Source: Bacteroidota bacterium
GTDB lineage: Bacteria; Bacteroidota; Bacteroidia; Chitinophagales; Saprospiraceae
DNA: 64,000 nt
Assembly (NCBI GenBank): GCA_017858735.1
Contig: JAFMBH010000001.1
Location: 124,001-188,000, forward strand
Direction of reading: 5' to 3'
Both the position numbers and the translations under genes were made by a program. Each line of letters starts with the position of its first letter. Position 1 is the stretch's first letter. The notes under the pieces were generated by a model. The model did no database searches. It had not been told where the DNA came from and worked only from the letters and a program-made list of their open reading frames with translations. This document shows positions 35,953 through 46,200 of the stretch, piece after piece.

Positions 35953-37235
35953 TGTTTACACCAATTCGTTTGCTTCAGTTCTTTCATCTTAGCAGACAAG
36001 TAAGTGTCCTCTTTTATGCCTTCTTACTTCCCTTTTTAAACTTTTCCAACGATGAAATTGGTTCTTTTGAGCTTTTACAAATACTAGCTTATTCGCTGAG
36101 TTTTTTCTGGATTTCAGGTCTTATTCAAGGCCTCATGCATATTTTTCCTACTTTACCTGCCCACAGTAAACAAAAAATGCTTTCCGCAGCTTTTTTGTTT
36201 TTCAGCTTGATTACCATTTTTTTTGTAGTTTTTGTTGGATTAAGCATTTATTTTAATTTCCCCGTTTCTCAAACTTTTTCAACTATTCCATTTGTATGGA
36301 TCTTTTTACTTTATTTCTTATTTAATACACCAGCTCAATTACTCGAATATTCCTTATTCCTGGAAGAAAAGTATCAATGGCTTAAGATATTCTGCTTAGT
36401 TTCATTTCCCTTACAGATAATACTATTCTCTGTACCTTTATTTTGGTTTGATAACATTAGTTTAGGAATAACGGGACTTACTTTATGGGCTTTTTTAAGG
36501 TTTTTAATTCTTATATTTCATTCCTTTTCTTTACCTATTCATTTCGACAAAAAAATTATATATACATGGATTACCTATTCATTACCCTTAATATTTTCAG
36601 CTTTAGTCGGCGGATTAGCATCAGTAATTAATGCATCATTAGTTCAGTATTACTATCATGGTAGTACAGCTATTTTTGCCGTTTATCGCTACGGAGCGAG
36701 AGAGTTACCCTTTGTTAATGGATTATTTGAAGGTCTTGGTTTGGGAATTATTCCCTCGCTGATTAAAAATATAGAAGATGGATTGTTTCAATTAAGAAAA
36801 AATACACTCCATCTATTGCATATTGTTTTTCCTATTACTATCCTGTTAATGTTTTTTGTGCATAGCTGGTTTCCTCTTTTGTTCTCTGAACAATTTTTGG
36901 ATAGTATTCCTATTTTCAAAATATTCCTTTTTTTGGTTATTAGCAGGACCATTCCAACCAATACAGTGATCAATGCTTTAGGTCATTCCCAGATATTAGC
37001 CGTTATTGGTCTTTTGGAATTGGCTATTCATCTTATTGCAAGTTATTTTGGGTTACATTGGTTTGGTTTAATCGGCATAGCCTACGCCACATTTTTTGCC
37101 TATTCCTTCGAAAAAATAGCGGGACTCATTTATTTATGGTGGAAAAAGGGAATTCTTATAACTCAATTAATACCTTTTTATTGGTGGTTATTTTATTCAA
37201 TCCTTTTAATAGTCAGTTATTTTATTATCGGGTAA
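35952..37235 (+). CDS. Polysaccharide flippase-like membrane protein (MATE/MOP superfamily)
   Basis: 427 residues with about 12 hydrophobic segments and few charged loops. TYSLPLIFSALVGGLASVINASLVQYY and the C-terminal AIGLLELAIHLIASYFGL resemble Wzx/MurJ-type lipid-linked oligosaccharide flippases. It is the sole such protein here and has no neighbouring polymerase, so its lipid-linked substrate is unknown. It is linked to the saccharopine reductase gene by a one-base overlap. Confidence 0.75.
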   Translation: MFTPIRLLQFFHLSRQVSVLFYAFLLPFLNFSNDEIGSFELLQILAYSLSFFWISGLIQGLMHIFPTLPAHSKQKMLSAAFLFFSLITIFFVVFVGLSIYFNFPVSQTFSTIPFVWIFLLYFLFNTPAQLLEYSLFLEEKYQWLKIFCLVSFPLQIILFSVPLFWFDNISLGITGLTLWAFLRFLILIFHSFSLPIHFDKKIIYTWITYSLPLIFSALVGGLASVINASLVQYYYHGSTAIFAVYRYGARELPFVNGLFEGLGLGIIPSLIKNIEDGLFQLRKNTLHLLHIVFPITILLMFFVHSWFPLLFSEQFLDSIPIFKIFLFLVISRTIPTNTVINALGHSQILAVIGLLELAIHLIASYFGLHWFGLIGIAYATFFAYSFEKIAGLIYLWWKKGILITQLIPFYWWLFYSILLIVSYFIIG

Positions 37236-37275
37236 TGCTGTATATTTGGCCACATTTTAAAATAAAAATATTGTT

Positions 37276-38493
37276 ATGTCAAGGATAATGATTATTGGAG
37301 CAGGTGGAGTTGGAAGGGTGGTTGCCTTTAAATGTGCTCAGGACCCAGCGGTTTTTTCTGAAATTTTACTAGCCAGTAGAACCGTTTCTAAGTGTGACCG
37401 TATCGCCGACGATATTAAATTACAACTTGGATATAATTCGATGTCAACAGCAAAGGTCGATGCTGATAATGTTCCGGAATTGGTTAAACTGATAAATCTT
37501 TTTAAACCTAAAATGATTATCAATGTAGCATTACCTTATCAAGATTTAACCATCATGGAGGCTTGTTTACAAACTGGCGTTCATTATCTTGACACTGCGA
37601 ATTATGAACCTAAAGATGAAGCTAAATTTGAGTATAGCTGGCAATGGGCCTACAGAGAGCGGTTTAAACAGGCTAATTTAACAGCCATATTAGGATGCGG
37701 TTTTGACCCTGGCGTTACCGGTGTGTTTTCAGCTTATGCAGCAAAACATTATTTCGATGAAATGATCTATCTAGATATCATTGACGCCAATGCTGGAAGT
37801 CATGGTAAAGCTTTTGCAACAAATTTTAATCCTGAAATTAATATTCGGGAAGTAACACAAAAGGGTAAATATTGGGAAAATGGTGATTGGGTTATAACAG
37901 AACCCCATGAGATTAAAATGGATATTGATTATCCTAATATTGGTCCAAAATCTTCTTATCTCATTTATCACGAGGAACTTGAATCCTTAGTTCAAAATTT
38001 TCCATCGTTAAAAAGAGCTAGATTTTGGATGACCTTCAGCGAGGAATATCTGACCCATTTACGGGTCATTCAAAACATTGGAATGGCTAATATTGAACCT
38101 GTTATGTTTCAAGGTAGAGAAATCATTCCTTTGGAGTTTCTAAAAGCTGTTTTGCCTGATCCTGGTGAGCTGGGTGAAAATTATACAGGTCAAACAAGTA
38201 TTGGGGTTAGAATAAGAGGTAAAAAAGACGGTAAGTGGGTAAATTATTATATCTGGAATAATTGCCAACACGCCGATGCTTATAAAGAAACAGGCACCCA
38301 GGGCGTTTCCTATACCACAGGGGTTCCTGCAATGGTTGGAGCAAAAATGTTCTTAACAGGTCAATGGTCGAAACCAGGTGTTTTTAATGTCGAAGAATTT
38401 AATCCTGATCCGTTCCTGGAGGCATTAGGCATCGCTGGTTTACCATGGCATGAACAGGTGAATGGAAATCTTCAGTTCGATTATCCAGCATAG
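37276..38493 (+). CDS. Carboxynorspermidine/carboxyspermidine dehydrogenase
   Basis: 405 residues of the saccharopine dehydrogenase superfamily: MSRIMIIGAGGVGRVVAFKCAQ, NVALPYQDLTIMEACLQTGVHYLDTANYEP, AILGCGFDPGVTGVFSAYA. This branch couples putrescine (or diaminopropane) and aspartate semialdehyde to carboxyspermidine or carboxynorspermidine with NADPH. The assignment is supported by the neighbouring nspC decarboxylase 36 bases downstream, the standard pair of the alternative spermidine route. Confidence 0.92.
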   Translation: MSRIMIIGAGGVGRVVAFKCAQDPAVFSEILLASRTVSKCDRIADDIKLQLGYNSMSTAKVDADNVPELVKLINLFKPKMIINVALPYQDLTIMEACLQTGVHYLDTANYEPKDEAKFEYSWQWAYRERFKQANLTAILGCGFDPGVTGVFSAYAAKHYFDEMIYLDIIDANAGSHGKAFATNFNPEINIREVTQKGKYWENGDWVITEPHEIKMDIDYPNIGPKSSYLIYHEELESLVQNFPSLKRARFWMTFSEEYLTHLRVIQNIGMANIEPVMFQGREIIPLEFLKAVLPDPGELGENYTGQTSIGVRIRGKKDGKWVNYYIWNNCQHADAYKETGTQGVSYTTGVPAMVGAKMFLTGQWSKPGVFNVEEFNPDPFLEALGIAGLPWHEQVNGNLQFDYPA

Positions 38494-38529
38494 TTTGTCG
38501 ATTTTGTTAATGCTTAATACCCACATGCT

Positions 38530-39684
38530 ATGAACCTTTCAGATTATAATCAAATTCCTTCTCCCGCTTTTGTTTTGGATCTAAAAAGGTTCACACGCAA
38601 CCTTGATTTGCTGAGGGAAATTCAAGAAAAAGCGGATATTAACATTATTTTAGCCCTAAAAGGTTTTTCACTTTGGCATGTTTTTCCCTTTATCAAAAAA
38701 TATCTAGCCGGTGCAACAGCCAGTTCTTTTCATGAAGCATTATTGATATTTAATGAAATGGGGACCAAAGCTCATACTTATTCCCCAGCTTATATTCCCG
38801 CCGATTTTGATAAAGTTGTTCAACACAGCAGTCATATTACATTCAACTCTTGTGCTGAGTATATAAGATACCTTCCATTTATTTCCTCTGAAAATCCTTT
38901 GTTTTCTCCCGGAATAAGAGTTAATCCTGGATATTCTCCCGTGGATGTTGCCTTGTATAATCCCGCTGCTGAAGGCTCAAGGTTAGGTGTTACCGTCGAT
39001 AGAATAAATGAGTTAAAGCAATTACCTAATTTGGAAGGTTTACATATTCATACATTATGTGAATCAGATTCTTATCATCTGGAGAAATTAATTGACGCGG
39101 TAATACTTAATTTTGGGGAATTATTACCTAAGTTAAAATGGATAAATTTTGGCGGTGGACACCTCATGACTAAATCTGATTATGATGTACCCCATCTCAT
39201 CTCAGTGCTTCAAACGTTCAAAGTAAAATACCCAAATTTAAGTGTTATTCTTGAACCTGGCAGTGCCGTAGTTTGGGAAACAGGGGAGTTGGTTTCAACG
39301 GTTTTAGATATTGTAGATAATAACGGTATTAAAACAGCCATATTGGATGTATCTTTTACCGCCCACATGCCTGATACCTTAGAAATGCCTTACAGGCCAA
39401 ATATTTTAAACGCATCCAGGGAAATAAATTCAGATTTTCAAAATGCCTACAGACTGGGTGGTGTGAGTTGCCTGGCTGGTGATTTCCTAGAAGAATACTT
39501 TTTTTCATCCCCTTTACAGGTTGGTCAAAAGTTAATTTTTCTGGACATGATGCATTACACGATGGTTAAAACAACGATGTTCAATGGTGTTGGTCATCCG
39601 GAAATAGGATGTTGGTCTGAAGATGATGGCTATAAACAATGGAAAAAATTTGAATATTCAGATTTCAAAAATAGATTAGGTTAG
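38530..39684 (+). CDS. nspC: Carboxynorspermidine decarboxylase
   Basis: A 384-residue PLP-dependent alanine-racemase-fold decarboxylase. IPSPAFVLDLKRFTRNLDLL is the N-terminal signature and ILALKGFSLWHVFPF carries the PLP Lys (usually ALKxFS). HTLCESDSYHLEKLI, WINFGGGHLMTKSDYDV and the dimer-partner GVSCLAGDFLEEY (Cys-Leu-x-GD) follow. It removes the carboxylate to give spermidine or norspermidine, and pairs with the dehydrogenase just upstream. prmC begins within its stop region. Confidence 0.95.
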   Translation: MNLSDYNQIPSPAFVLDLKRFTRNLDLLREIQEKADINIILALKGFSLWHVFPFIKKYLAGATASSFHEALLIFNEMGTKAHTYSPAYIPADFDKVVQHSSHITFNSCAEYIRYLPFISSENPLFSPGIRVNPGYSPVDVALYNPAAEGSRLGVTVDRINELKQLPNLEGLHIHTLCESDSYHLEKLIDAVILNFGELLPKLKWINFGGGHLMTKSDYDVPHLISVLQTFKVKYPNLSVILEPGSAVVWETGELVSTVLDIVDNNGIKTAILDVSFTAHMPDTLEMPYRPNILNASREINSDFQNAYRLGGVSCLAGDFLEEYFFSSPLQVGQKLIFLDMMHYTMVKTTMFNGVGHPEIGCWSEDDGYKQWKKFEYSDFKNRLG

Positions 39685-39689
39685 TGTTT

Positions 39690-40529
39690 ATGAAGAATGG
39701 TGAAGATTTGTTTCAACACATCTTGGTTAACCTGAATGATGATTTTGATGCTTATGAAAAAAGAGCCATAGCTAAGTCCATACTATATGATATTGCCCAT
39801 TTTAAAATGCCATGGATCGCTGAGACAAATTTATCCGAAGAATTAGTTTTTAATATAAATCATTCAATTAGTAGAATAAATGCGGGTGAACCAACACAAT
39901 ATGTCTGTGGCGTTGCTCCTTTTAGAAATTATTTGCTAAAAGTAGATAAAAATGTGCTTATCCCCAGACCAGAAACGGAAGAGTTGGTTTCTCTGGTTTT
40001 AGCTAATTTAACTGTATTACCGGCTGGGAAGGGTATTGATATTGGTACTGGTTCCGGAGCTATCGCACTGTCTATTGCACTGGAAAGCAAACGGGAAATG
40101 AATGCATTGGACATTAGTCAGGAAGCATTAAAAATTGCTGCGTCGAATATTGATAAATATTCAGCCAGTGTCAATTTAATTCATAGTGATATTTTAAATT
40201 CTCCTTTATCAGAAAATTACTCATTCATCGTAAGCAATCCTCCATATATTCCAATAATGGATAAAAAAGACATGTTGGATTCCGTGTTAAACTATGAACC
40301 TAAAGAGGCATTGTTTGTACCCGATGATTCTCCTCTTTTATTTTATGAAAGAATAGTAGAACTTTCCACAAAATCTATAATACCAAAGGGAGGTTTGTTC
40401 TTTGAATGTCACCATGAATTTATTACAGGCGTCGCTAATCTCTTAAGAGCAAATGGATTCGAAAATGTGCAAATACTGAGCGATTTAAGTGGCAAACAAA
40501 GAATGGTGCAGGGATTTATGCCCGAATAG
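39690..40529 (+). CDS. prmC: Peptide chain release factor N5-glutamine methyltransferase
   Basis: Methylates the GGQ glutamine of release factors. The N-terminal helical domain (GEPTQYVCGVAPFRNYLLKVDKNVLIPRPETEELV) and the SAM motif GIDIGTGSGAIALSIAL are followed by the catalytic FIVSNPPYIP. The track starts at GTG 39684, but ATG at 39690 (MKNGEDLFQHI) is more natural. The final ~280-residue length is normal. It sits in the polyamine-gene cluster without evident functional connection. Confidence 0.94.
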   Translation: MKNGEDLFQHILVNLNDDFDAYEKRAIAKSILYDIAHFKMPWIAETNLSEELVFNINHSISRINAGEPTQYVCGVAPFRNYLLKVDKNVLIPRPETEELVSLVLANLTVLPAGKGIDIGTGSGAIALSIALESKREMNALDISQEALKIAASNIDKYSASVNLIHSDILNSPLSENYSFIVSNPPYIPIMDKKDMLDSVLNYEPKEALFVPDDSPLLFYERIVELSTKSIIPKGGLFFECHHEFITGVANLLRANGFENVQILSDLSGKQRMVQGFMPE

Positions 40530-40531
40530 CT

Positions 40532-41215
40532 CTACATCTCCTTCATAATATCAAATAATTCTGCTAAGGTGTTATTCAAAGATTCAATGGCATCTATCAT
40601 TTTCCAATTTTCTTTATTCCTGTTCTCCACATAATTTGAAATACTCCTTATGGACATGAATGGAATCTTTTCTTTTAGACATACATAAAAAAATGATGCA
40701 CCTTCCATGTTTTCAATCTCAACCTCAGGGTATTTTATAATTATTTTATCCGCATTACTTTGAGTACCTGTCACTGTATTCAATGTAATTCCGTGGGCCA
40801 GAGGAAGAAATTTAGTCAACGAAGCTTCCGGATTTATCAAAACGCCATCTTGAAAAGGAAATGAATTCTTATCTATAAGGGGTGTTTCAAAAATAGAAGT
40901 AAAACTACCATTCTTTTCCTCCATACCTATATCTCCAAATCTTTCTGTGGCCATATAATAAACCTTTCCCAATGACTTATTCTTTTGATATGCCCCACCA
41001 ATGCCCGCTTGAATGATTAATGAATAAGAAAATTGGTTTAATCTATTTTTTAATTCATACAAAGTATTAAAAGCACCTACGCCTGTGACGAGAAGATGAA
41101 TTTCATGGTTTCCTGATTTCCATGTTCCCTCTTCGCATTTATGCCAGTATTTATCTAAATAGTCTATGGTTTGGTTAACTTCTAAATAGGTTGCACTCGT
41201 TAATAATAGGTTCAT
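40532..41215 (-). CDS. mqnB: Futalosine hydrolase
   Basis: 227 residues of the nucleoside phosphorylase/MTAN fold: LLLTSATYLEVNQTI at the start, LLVTGVGAFNTLYEL, LIIQAGIGGAY and EIENMEGASFFYVC (the nucleoside-binding MEG segment). The pattern fits futalosine hydrolase of the alternative menaquinone pathway rather than MTA/SAH nucleosidase. Other mqn genes are not in the window. The start overlaps the stop of the upstream outer-membrane protein gene by 4 bases (ATGA). Confidence 0.85.
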   Translation of the reverse strand: MNLLLTSATYLEVNQTIDYLDKYWHKCEEGTWKSGNHEIHLLVTGVGAFNTLYELKNRLNQFSYSLIIQAGIGGAYQKNKSLGKVYYMATERFGDIGMEEKNGSFTSIFETPLIDKNSFPFQDGVLINPEASLTKFLPLAHGITLNTVTGTQSNADKIIIKYPEVEIENMEGASFFYVCLKEKIPFMSIRSISNYVENRNKENWKMIDAIESLNNTLAELFDIMKEM

Positions 41216-42003
41216 TTTGTTTTATAATTCCAATGTTTTTGAAAAAAGACAGAAGTTAAAATGCCCAACCATTGATGCTGTCTTACTTTTAAACCAAATC
41301 TAATACTTTTTGGTAGGTTATATGCTAATCCAAAGGTAAAAGAATAGGGTAGAGGTTCCCACCCTATCTCACCCTCAAATAACTTAAACTGACTGGTAAT
41401 ATTTCCCCTGATTCCATTAAAAATCTGATGACCTTGATAGATGTAAAAAATATTTATATGATTATACTTTCCAATTTTGTTGTCGATACCTAACAAAATG
41501 AAATCGATCTTATCCAATGGAGCCGAATATAAGTCTCTGGTATATTTAATATACAAGTGATGGTTCTCATGCATCCTGGCCATTGCGTGAACCCCAATAG
41601 ATAATATATGACTCATTTTATTTTCTGGAAATGATTGTGTTTTATACTCAATCTCTGTGCCCAATATAAAATTATGATGAATTAATTTATGATAATTAAA
41701 AACTATTTCTCTATGTTTTGAATAGGGGGAAGAATATGAAAACGAAGTATATTGATTTTTGTCCTTAAAAAATAAGATTAAATCTAATGATTGTCTTGAT
41801 TTTACTCCTAACCATTGTGATTCCTGACCTAAAATACCCCAGACTTTATCCTGATTAATTATGTTGGTCTGACTTTTTTCAAAGAAATTTCTTCCCAAAA
41901 GTGGTTGTATTTCGTTACCTAACCTCGCAAAATCAATAGTTTGGCCATAAACTATGGTATATTTTAGTACCATAGTTACTAAAAGCATTAATTTGTTTTT
42001 CAT
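41212..42003 (-). CDS. Predicted outer-membrane beta-barrel protein, unknown
   Basis: A 263-residue protein with a signal peptide (MKNKLMLLVTMVLKYTIVYGQ). Alternating amphipathic strands are visible throughout (TSFSYSSPYSKHREIVFNYHKL, HLYIKYTRDLYSA, SFTFGLAYNLPKSIRFGLKVRQHQW). The style resembles PorP/SprF or small porin-like proteins, but the diagnostic N-terminus is missing, so no family is assigned. It is co-transcribed with mqnB (4-base overlap). Confidence 0.6.
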   Translation of the reverse strand: MKNKLMLLVTMVLKYTIVYGQTIDFARLGNEIQPLLGRNFFEKSQTNIINQDKVWGILGQESQWLGVKSRQSLDLILFFKDKNQYTSFSYSSPYSKHREIVFNYHKLIHHNFILGTEIEYKTQSFPENKMSHILSIGVHAMARMHENHHLYIKYTRDLYSAPLDKIDFILLGIDNKIGKYNHINIFYIYQGHQIFNGIRGNITSQFKLFEGEIGWEPLPYSFTFGLAYNLPKSIRFGLKVRQHQWLGILTSVFFQKHWNYKTK

Positions 42004-42060
42004 ACCTCCGACATTTTTCTTTAATATAATTGGAAAGTAAGAGTTTCTTATATCGGTGAT

Positions 42061-42092
42061 TTTTTGATAATGATAGATTTATCCTAACTTTG
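42061..42092 (+). promoter_or_regulatory. Bacteroidota promoter (-33 and -7) for lipB
   Basis: TTTTTG at 42061-42066 and TAACTTTG at 42085-42092 are separated by 18 bases, the best complete -33/-7 pair in the window. The -7 element ends 11 bases upstream of the lipB ATG at 42104. Confidence 0.6.
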
Positions 42093-42103
42093 TCCAAAAA
42101 TAA

Positions 42104-42790
42104 ATGCGTCAAAAGGTTATCTTCCAGGATTTAGGATTAACGGATTATTTTGATACCTGGCAGTACCAAACAGAAATTCATCAAAAACTTAAGGAAGAAA
42201 AAAAAATTATTAATAATCCTAACCCATCACATACGCTAATTTTTTGTGAACATCATGCTGTTTTTACATTGGGTCGAAGCGGATCACAAGAAAATTTAAT
42301 CGTTTCACCAGAATATTTAGCAGAAAATAGTATTCAGTTTTATAAAATAAATCGTGGGGGTGATATTACCTATCACGGTCCGGGGCAAATTGTTGGCTAT
42401 CCGATTTTTGATTTAGATCTCTTTTTTAATGATGTTCACAAATATGTTAGATTGCTTGAGGAATCTGTAATCCAAACGCTGGAACATTATAATATTATAG
42501 GTTACAGAGAACCAGCGTACACTGGTGTTTGGATCAATAGAGGACACGAAAAGCGAAAAATTTGTGCTATTGGAGTTCATTTGAGTCGATGGATTTCATT
42601 ACATGGTTTTGCATTTAATATCAATACAAATCTTGACCACTTCAACTATATTATACCTTGTGGCATTAAAGATGAAGGTAAATCAGTTACTTCCTTAGAA
42701 AAAGAGTTAGGTGCAAAACAAAATATAGAAGAGGTTAAGTACATTTTAAAAAATAAAATTTCATCTATTTTTGAATTTGATATGTTATAA
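42104..42790 (+). CDS. lipB: Octanoyltransferase LipB
   Basis: Transfers octanoyl from acyl carrier protein to lipoyl-dependent enzymes. 228 residues with HHAVFTLGRSGS, NRGGDITYHGPGQIVGYPIFDL, KRKICAIGVHLSRWISLHGFAFNI (catalytic Lys) and the catalytic Cys in YIIPCGIKDEG. It is preceded by a good promoter and followed 5 bases later by an acyl-CoA thioesterase gene. Confidence 0.96.
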   Translation: MRQKVIFQDLGLTDYFDTWQYQTEIHQKLKEEKKIINNPNPSHTLIFCEHHAVFTLGRSGSQENLIVSPEYLAENSIQFYKINRGGDITYHGPGQIVGYPIFDLDLFFNDVHKYVRLLEESVIQTLEHYNIIGYREPAYTGVWINRGHEKRKICAIGVHLSRWISLHGFAFNINTNLDHFNYIIPCGIKDEGKSVTSLEKELGAKQNIEEVKYILKNKISSIFEFDML

Positions 42791-42795
42791 TTTCT

Positions 42796-43278
42796 ATGAG
42801 TGTGGAAAATAAAGCTAAAAGAGTCGCTGAATCAAAATCTGTCATGACAGAAATGGTCATGCCGAATGATGCAAATCCTATGGGTAATCTCATGGGGGGA
42901 AATTTATTGAGATGGATGGATATTATCTCCAGTATTTGTGCAGGAAAACATTGTGAAAACCAGGTAGTTACTGTATCTGTGGATAATGTTGCTTTTAAAA
43001 AACCTATTCATGTAGGTGATATAGTGACCATTGAGGCAATGGTTACCCGCTCATTTAATACCTCCGTAGAAGTTTATGTGGAAGTTTATGCAGCAGATAT
43101 CAAAGGACATAATTATAGACGATGTAATCATGCTTATTACACCTTTGTTGCCCTGAGTACACCAGAGGGTAAACCTGTTCCCGTTCCTATGGTAATACCA
43201 CTCACAGACAATGAAAATAAGTTATTTGATTCAGCGCCTCAAAGAAGAGACATGAGATTATTATTAGGAGGCAGGTAA
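42796..43278 (+). CDS. Acyl-CoA thioesterase (hotdog fold)
   Basis: 160 residues. MVMPNDANPMGNLMGGNLLRWMDIISSICAGKHC contains the N-terminal hotdog helix with the N-x-x-G...GG-x-LL-x-WMD motif of the YciA/BACH acyl-CoA hydrolase group. VTVSVDNVAFKKPIHVGDIV and NYRRCNHAYYTFVAL follow. It hydrolyses acyl-CoA thioesters; chain-length preference is unknown. It is likely co-transcribed with lipB. Confidence 0.9.
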   Translation: MSVENKAKRVAESKSVMTEMVMPNDANPMGNLMGGNLLRWMDIISSICAGKHCENQVVTVSVDNVAFKKPIHVGDIVTIEAMVTRSFNTSVEVYVEVYAADIKGHNYRRCNHAYYTFVALSTPEGKPVPVPMVIPLTDNENKLFDSAPQRRDMRLLLGGR

Positions 43279-43291
43279 AATATTGTGGGAA

Positions 43292-46200
43292 ATGAAGAAG
43301 GTACAAATGTTTAAAAAGGTATGGTCTATTGTGGAGAAAATTAAATTTTATTGGATTTTTCTATTGTTTTTAGTAGCTGTTTCAGACATTCGGCATTCTT
43401 CAAATTTTAATTCTTTTAAACCTATTGAAAATTTCTTCCTGATACGACAATTTTTTAATGACGAATCAACGACAAATAAATACATTGAATCACTAAAAAA
43501 TATATCCAATTCACCAAATTTAAGATCGGTACCCAATGGATTTGATGAAACCTGGACGCTTAGAGGTCCAAATAAAATTGGAGCCAGAGTTAATGTGATA
43601 AAACCCGATCCAAAAAATAATCAAATTGTTTACCTTGGATTTTCATCGGGTGGTTTATGGAAAACATTAGATGGTGGTCTAACCTGGAATCCTATTTTCG
43701 ATAATTTCCCCTGGTTAGCCATAGCTGACATAAATATTGATCCGACAAATAGTAAAATTATTTATGTTGCCACAGGAGATCCTAATATTTCCGGCTATCC
43801 TTTTGTGGGCGACGGGGTATATAAAAGTGTTGACGGTGGTCAAACCTGGAAAAATATAGGGCCAGCAGGCACACAGGTTATCTCTAAAATACTAATAAAT
43901 CCCGTTAATCCTCTCATTATATATGCCTCCAGTATGGGTTTACCATTCAAAAGAGACAAACTAAGAGGTATTTATAAAAGTATAAATGGTGGAATTACCT
44001 GGGAAAAAGTTTGGCATGTCGCTGATGATACGGGTATTATTGATTTGATTTTAGACCCATTTAATGCTAATATTATCTATGCTGCTTCCTGGCCGAGAGT
44101 TAGAAATAATAGAGAAAGTTTATTGTCAGGTATAAATGCAACTATCTTCAAAAGTGTTGATGGTGGTACTACCTGGAATAAATCTGATAACGGATTAAAA
44201 TTGGGTCCAAAGGGTAGAATTGGTCTTGTGGCCAGTAAACTAACCTCTAATTTGCTATTTTCAATAGTTATTGGTGAAAATAATGAATGGGAAGGTTTCT
44301 ATAAATCAGTAAATGGTGGAGCTAATTGGGTAAATCTTTTAACTAATACAGGTAGTAATGCTTTACCCGATAATGCTATGGGCGGCTTTGGTTGGTATTT
44401 TGGTAAAATTGAAATTAATCCTAAAAATGACAAGGATTTATTTATTCTGGGTGTTGATCTTTGGCGATCTAACGATGGCGGAGTTACCTGGTTTTTAGGC
44501 GCTCCTCCATGGTATGAAAATAAAGTACATGCCGATAAACATGATTTAGTTTTTATAAATGAATCTGATTTATTACTCGCATCAGATGGAGGGGTATATC
44601 AATCAAAAGATAATGGGTCGAGTTGGAGTGATTACGAGGAGGTTCCCGCTACTCAATTTTATAGAATTGCTTCAAATCCACATGAAACAGATGTCTATTA
44701 TGGAGGGGCACAGGACCACGGTACACTGAAAGGTGAAAATCCACAAAATTGGGTTAGATTATATGGTGGTGATGGTTTTCAACAAGTTTTCGATCCTAAA
44801 AATGATAATATCTTCTATACCCTTACCCAAAACGGAAATATTCTGGTTACTACCAATAAAGGATTGTCGTTTAATACAGCAATGAATGGCATTGATAAAT
44901 TTGAGCCAGTAGCCTGGGATGCCCCTTTAATTAGAAGTCATTTTAATGCAAATACATTATATACAGGTACCTCCAGAGTATATAAAAACACCGAAGGTGC
45001 TAATGCTTCCTGGAAAGCAATAAGTGATGATTTAACAGATGGAAATATTTATGGTGCACGCTTCCATAATATTACTACCATTAACGAATCAACTAAACTA
45101 CAAGGGTTACTTTATACTGGTACCTCAGATGCTAATTGTTGGAGATTTGATCCTGAATCAAAAATTTGGACGAATATTACAAATGGCTTACCTGAAAGAT
45201 ATATAACTTCCGTGCAAGCATCGCCCTCTTTTACTGATAATGTATATGTTACGCTCTCCGGTTATAAAGATAATGATTGGCAATCTCACCTTTTTTTATC
45301 AAAAGAACGAGGGGATAAATGGAGATCTATAAAAGGTGATTTACCTTATATTTCTATTAATGACCTGGTCATTATTCCCAATCATTCAGATTCTTTGTTA
45401 TTCGTAGCTACCGATGCAGGGGTATATGGGTCTGTTAATGGTGGAATTAACTGGCATAAGTTAGGTACAAATCTTCCCATGGTAGCTGTTTATGATTTAC
45501 ATTACGTACCTGAAAAAATGGAATTAATTGCAGGCACTTTTGGGAGGTCTATTCATACCTATAATTTAAAAACATTACTCGAAAAAAAATATTCCCTAAC
45601 GGTATCACCTATCAATCTTTCAATACCTTCAATAGGAGGGAATTATCCTTTAAATATTGTATCAAATACGCAATGGTCCATTTATAAAACTAACTCATTT
45701 ATTCGAATTACCCCCACTTCGGGTGTCGATAATAGTTTTGTTAGTGTCATTTGTGAACCCAATAATAGCGTATTACCCAGAACAGATAAAATTGTGATAA
45801 AAGGAACAGGCGTTGATTCAACAGTTGTGTCAATAACTCAAAGTGGAGTATTACCCACTTTTACCGTTTCACCTCAAAATATAAGTTTTACATCAGGTAA
45901 TCAAAGTCAAAAAATATCAATAATAACGAACACAACCTGGCGGGTATTCAAAAATATGGATTTTATTAATACCAATGTTACCGCCGGTTCGGGTAATGCG
46001 TCTATTGATGTAACAAGTTCTCTTAATACTACTGCTACCGCAAGAACAGGATTATTGAAATTTCTTCCAAATGGAATGGATACTATTTTTGTAAAAATAA
46101 CACAGGCGGGAAATGCGGTATCTGCTATTAATCAAGTAAGTAAAAAATATTCTCCTTTTCAGGTATTTCCCAACCCAATGCTAAATGATTTGATAACCTT

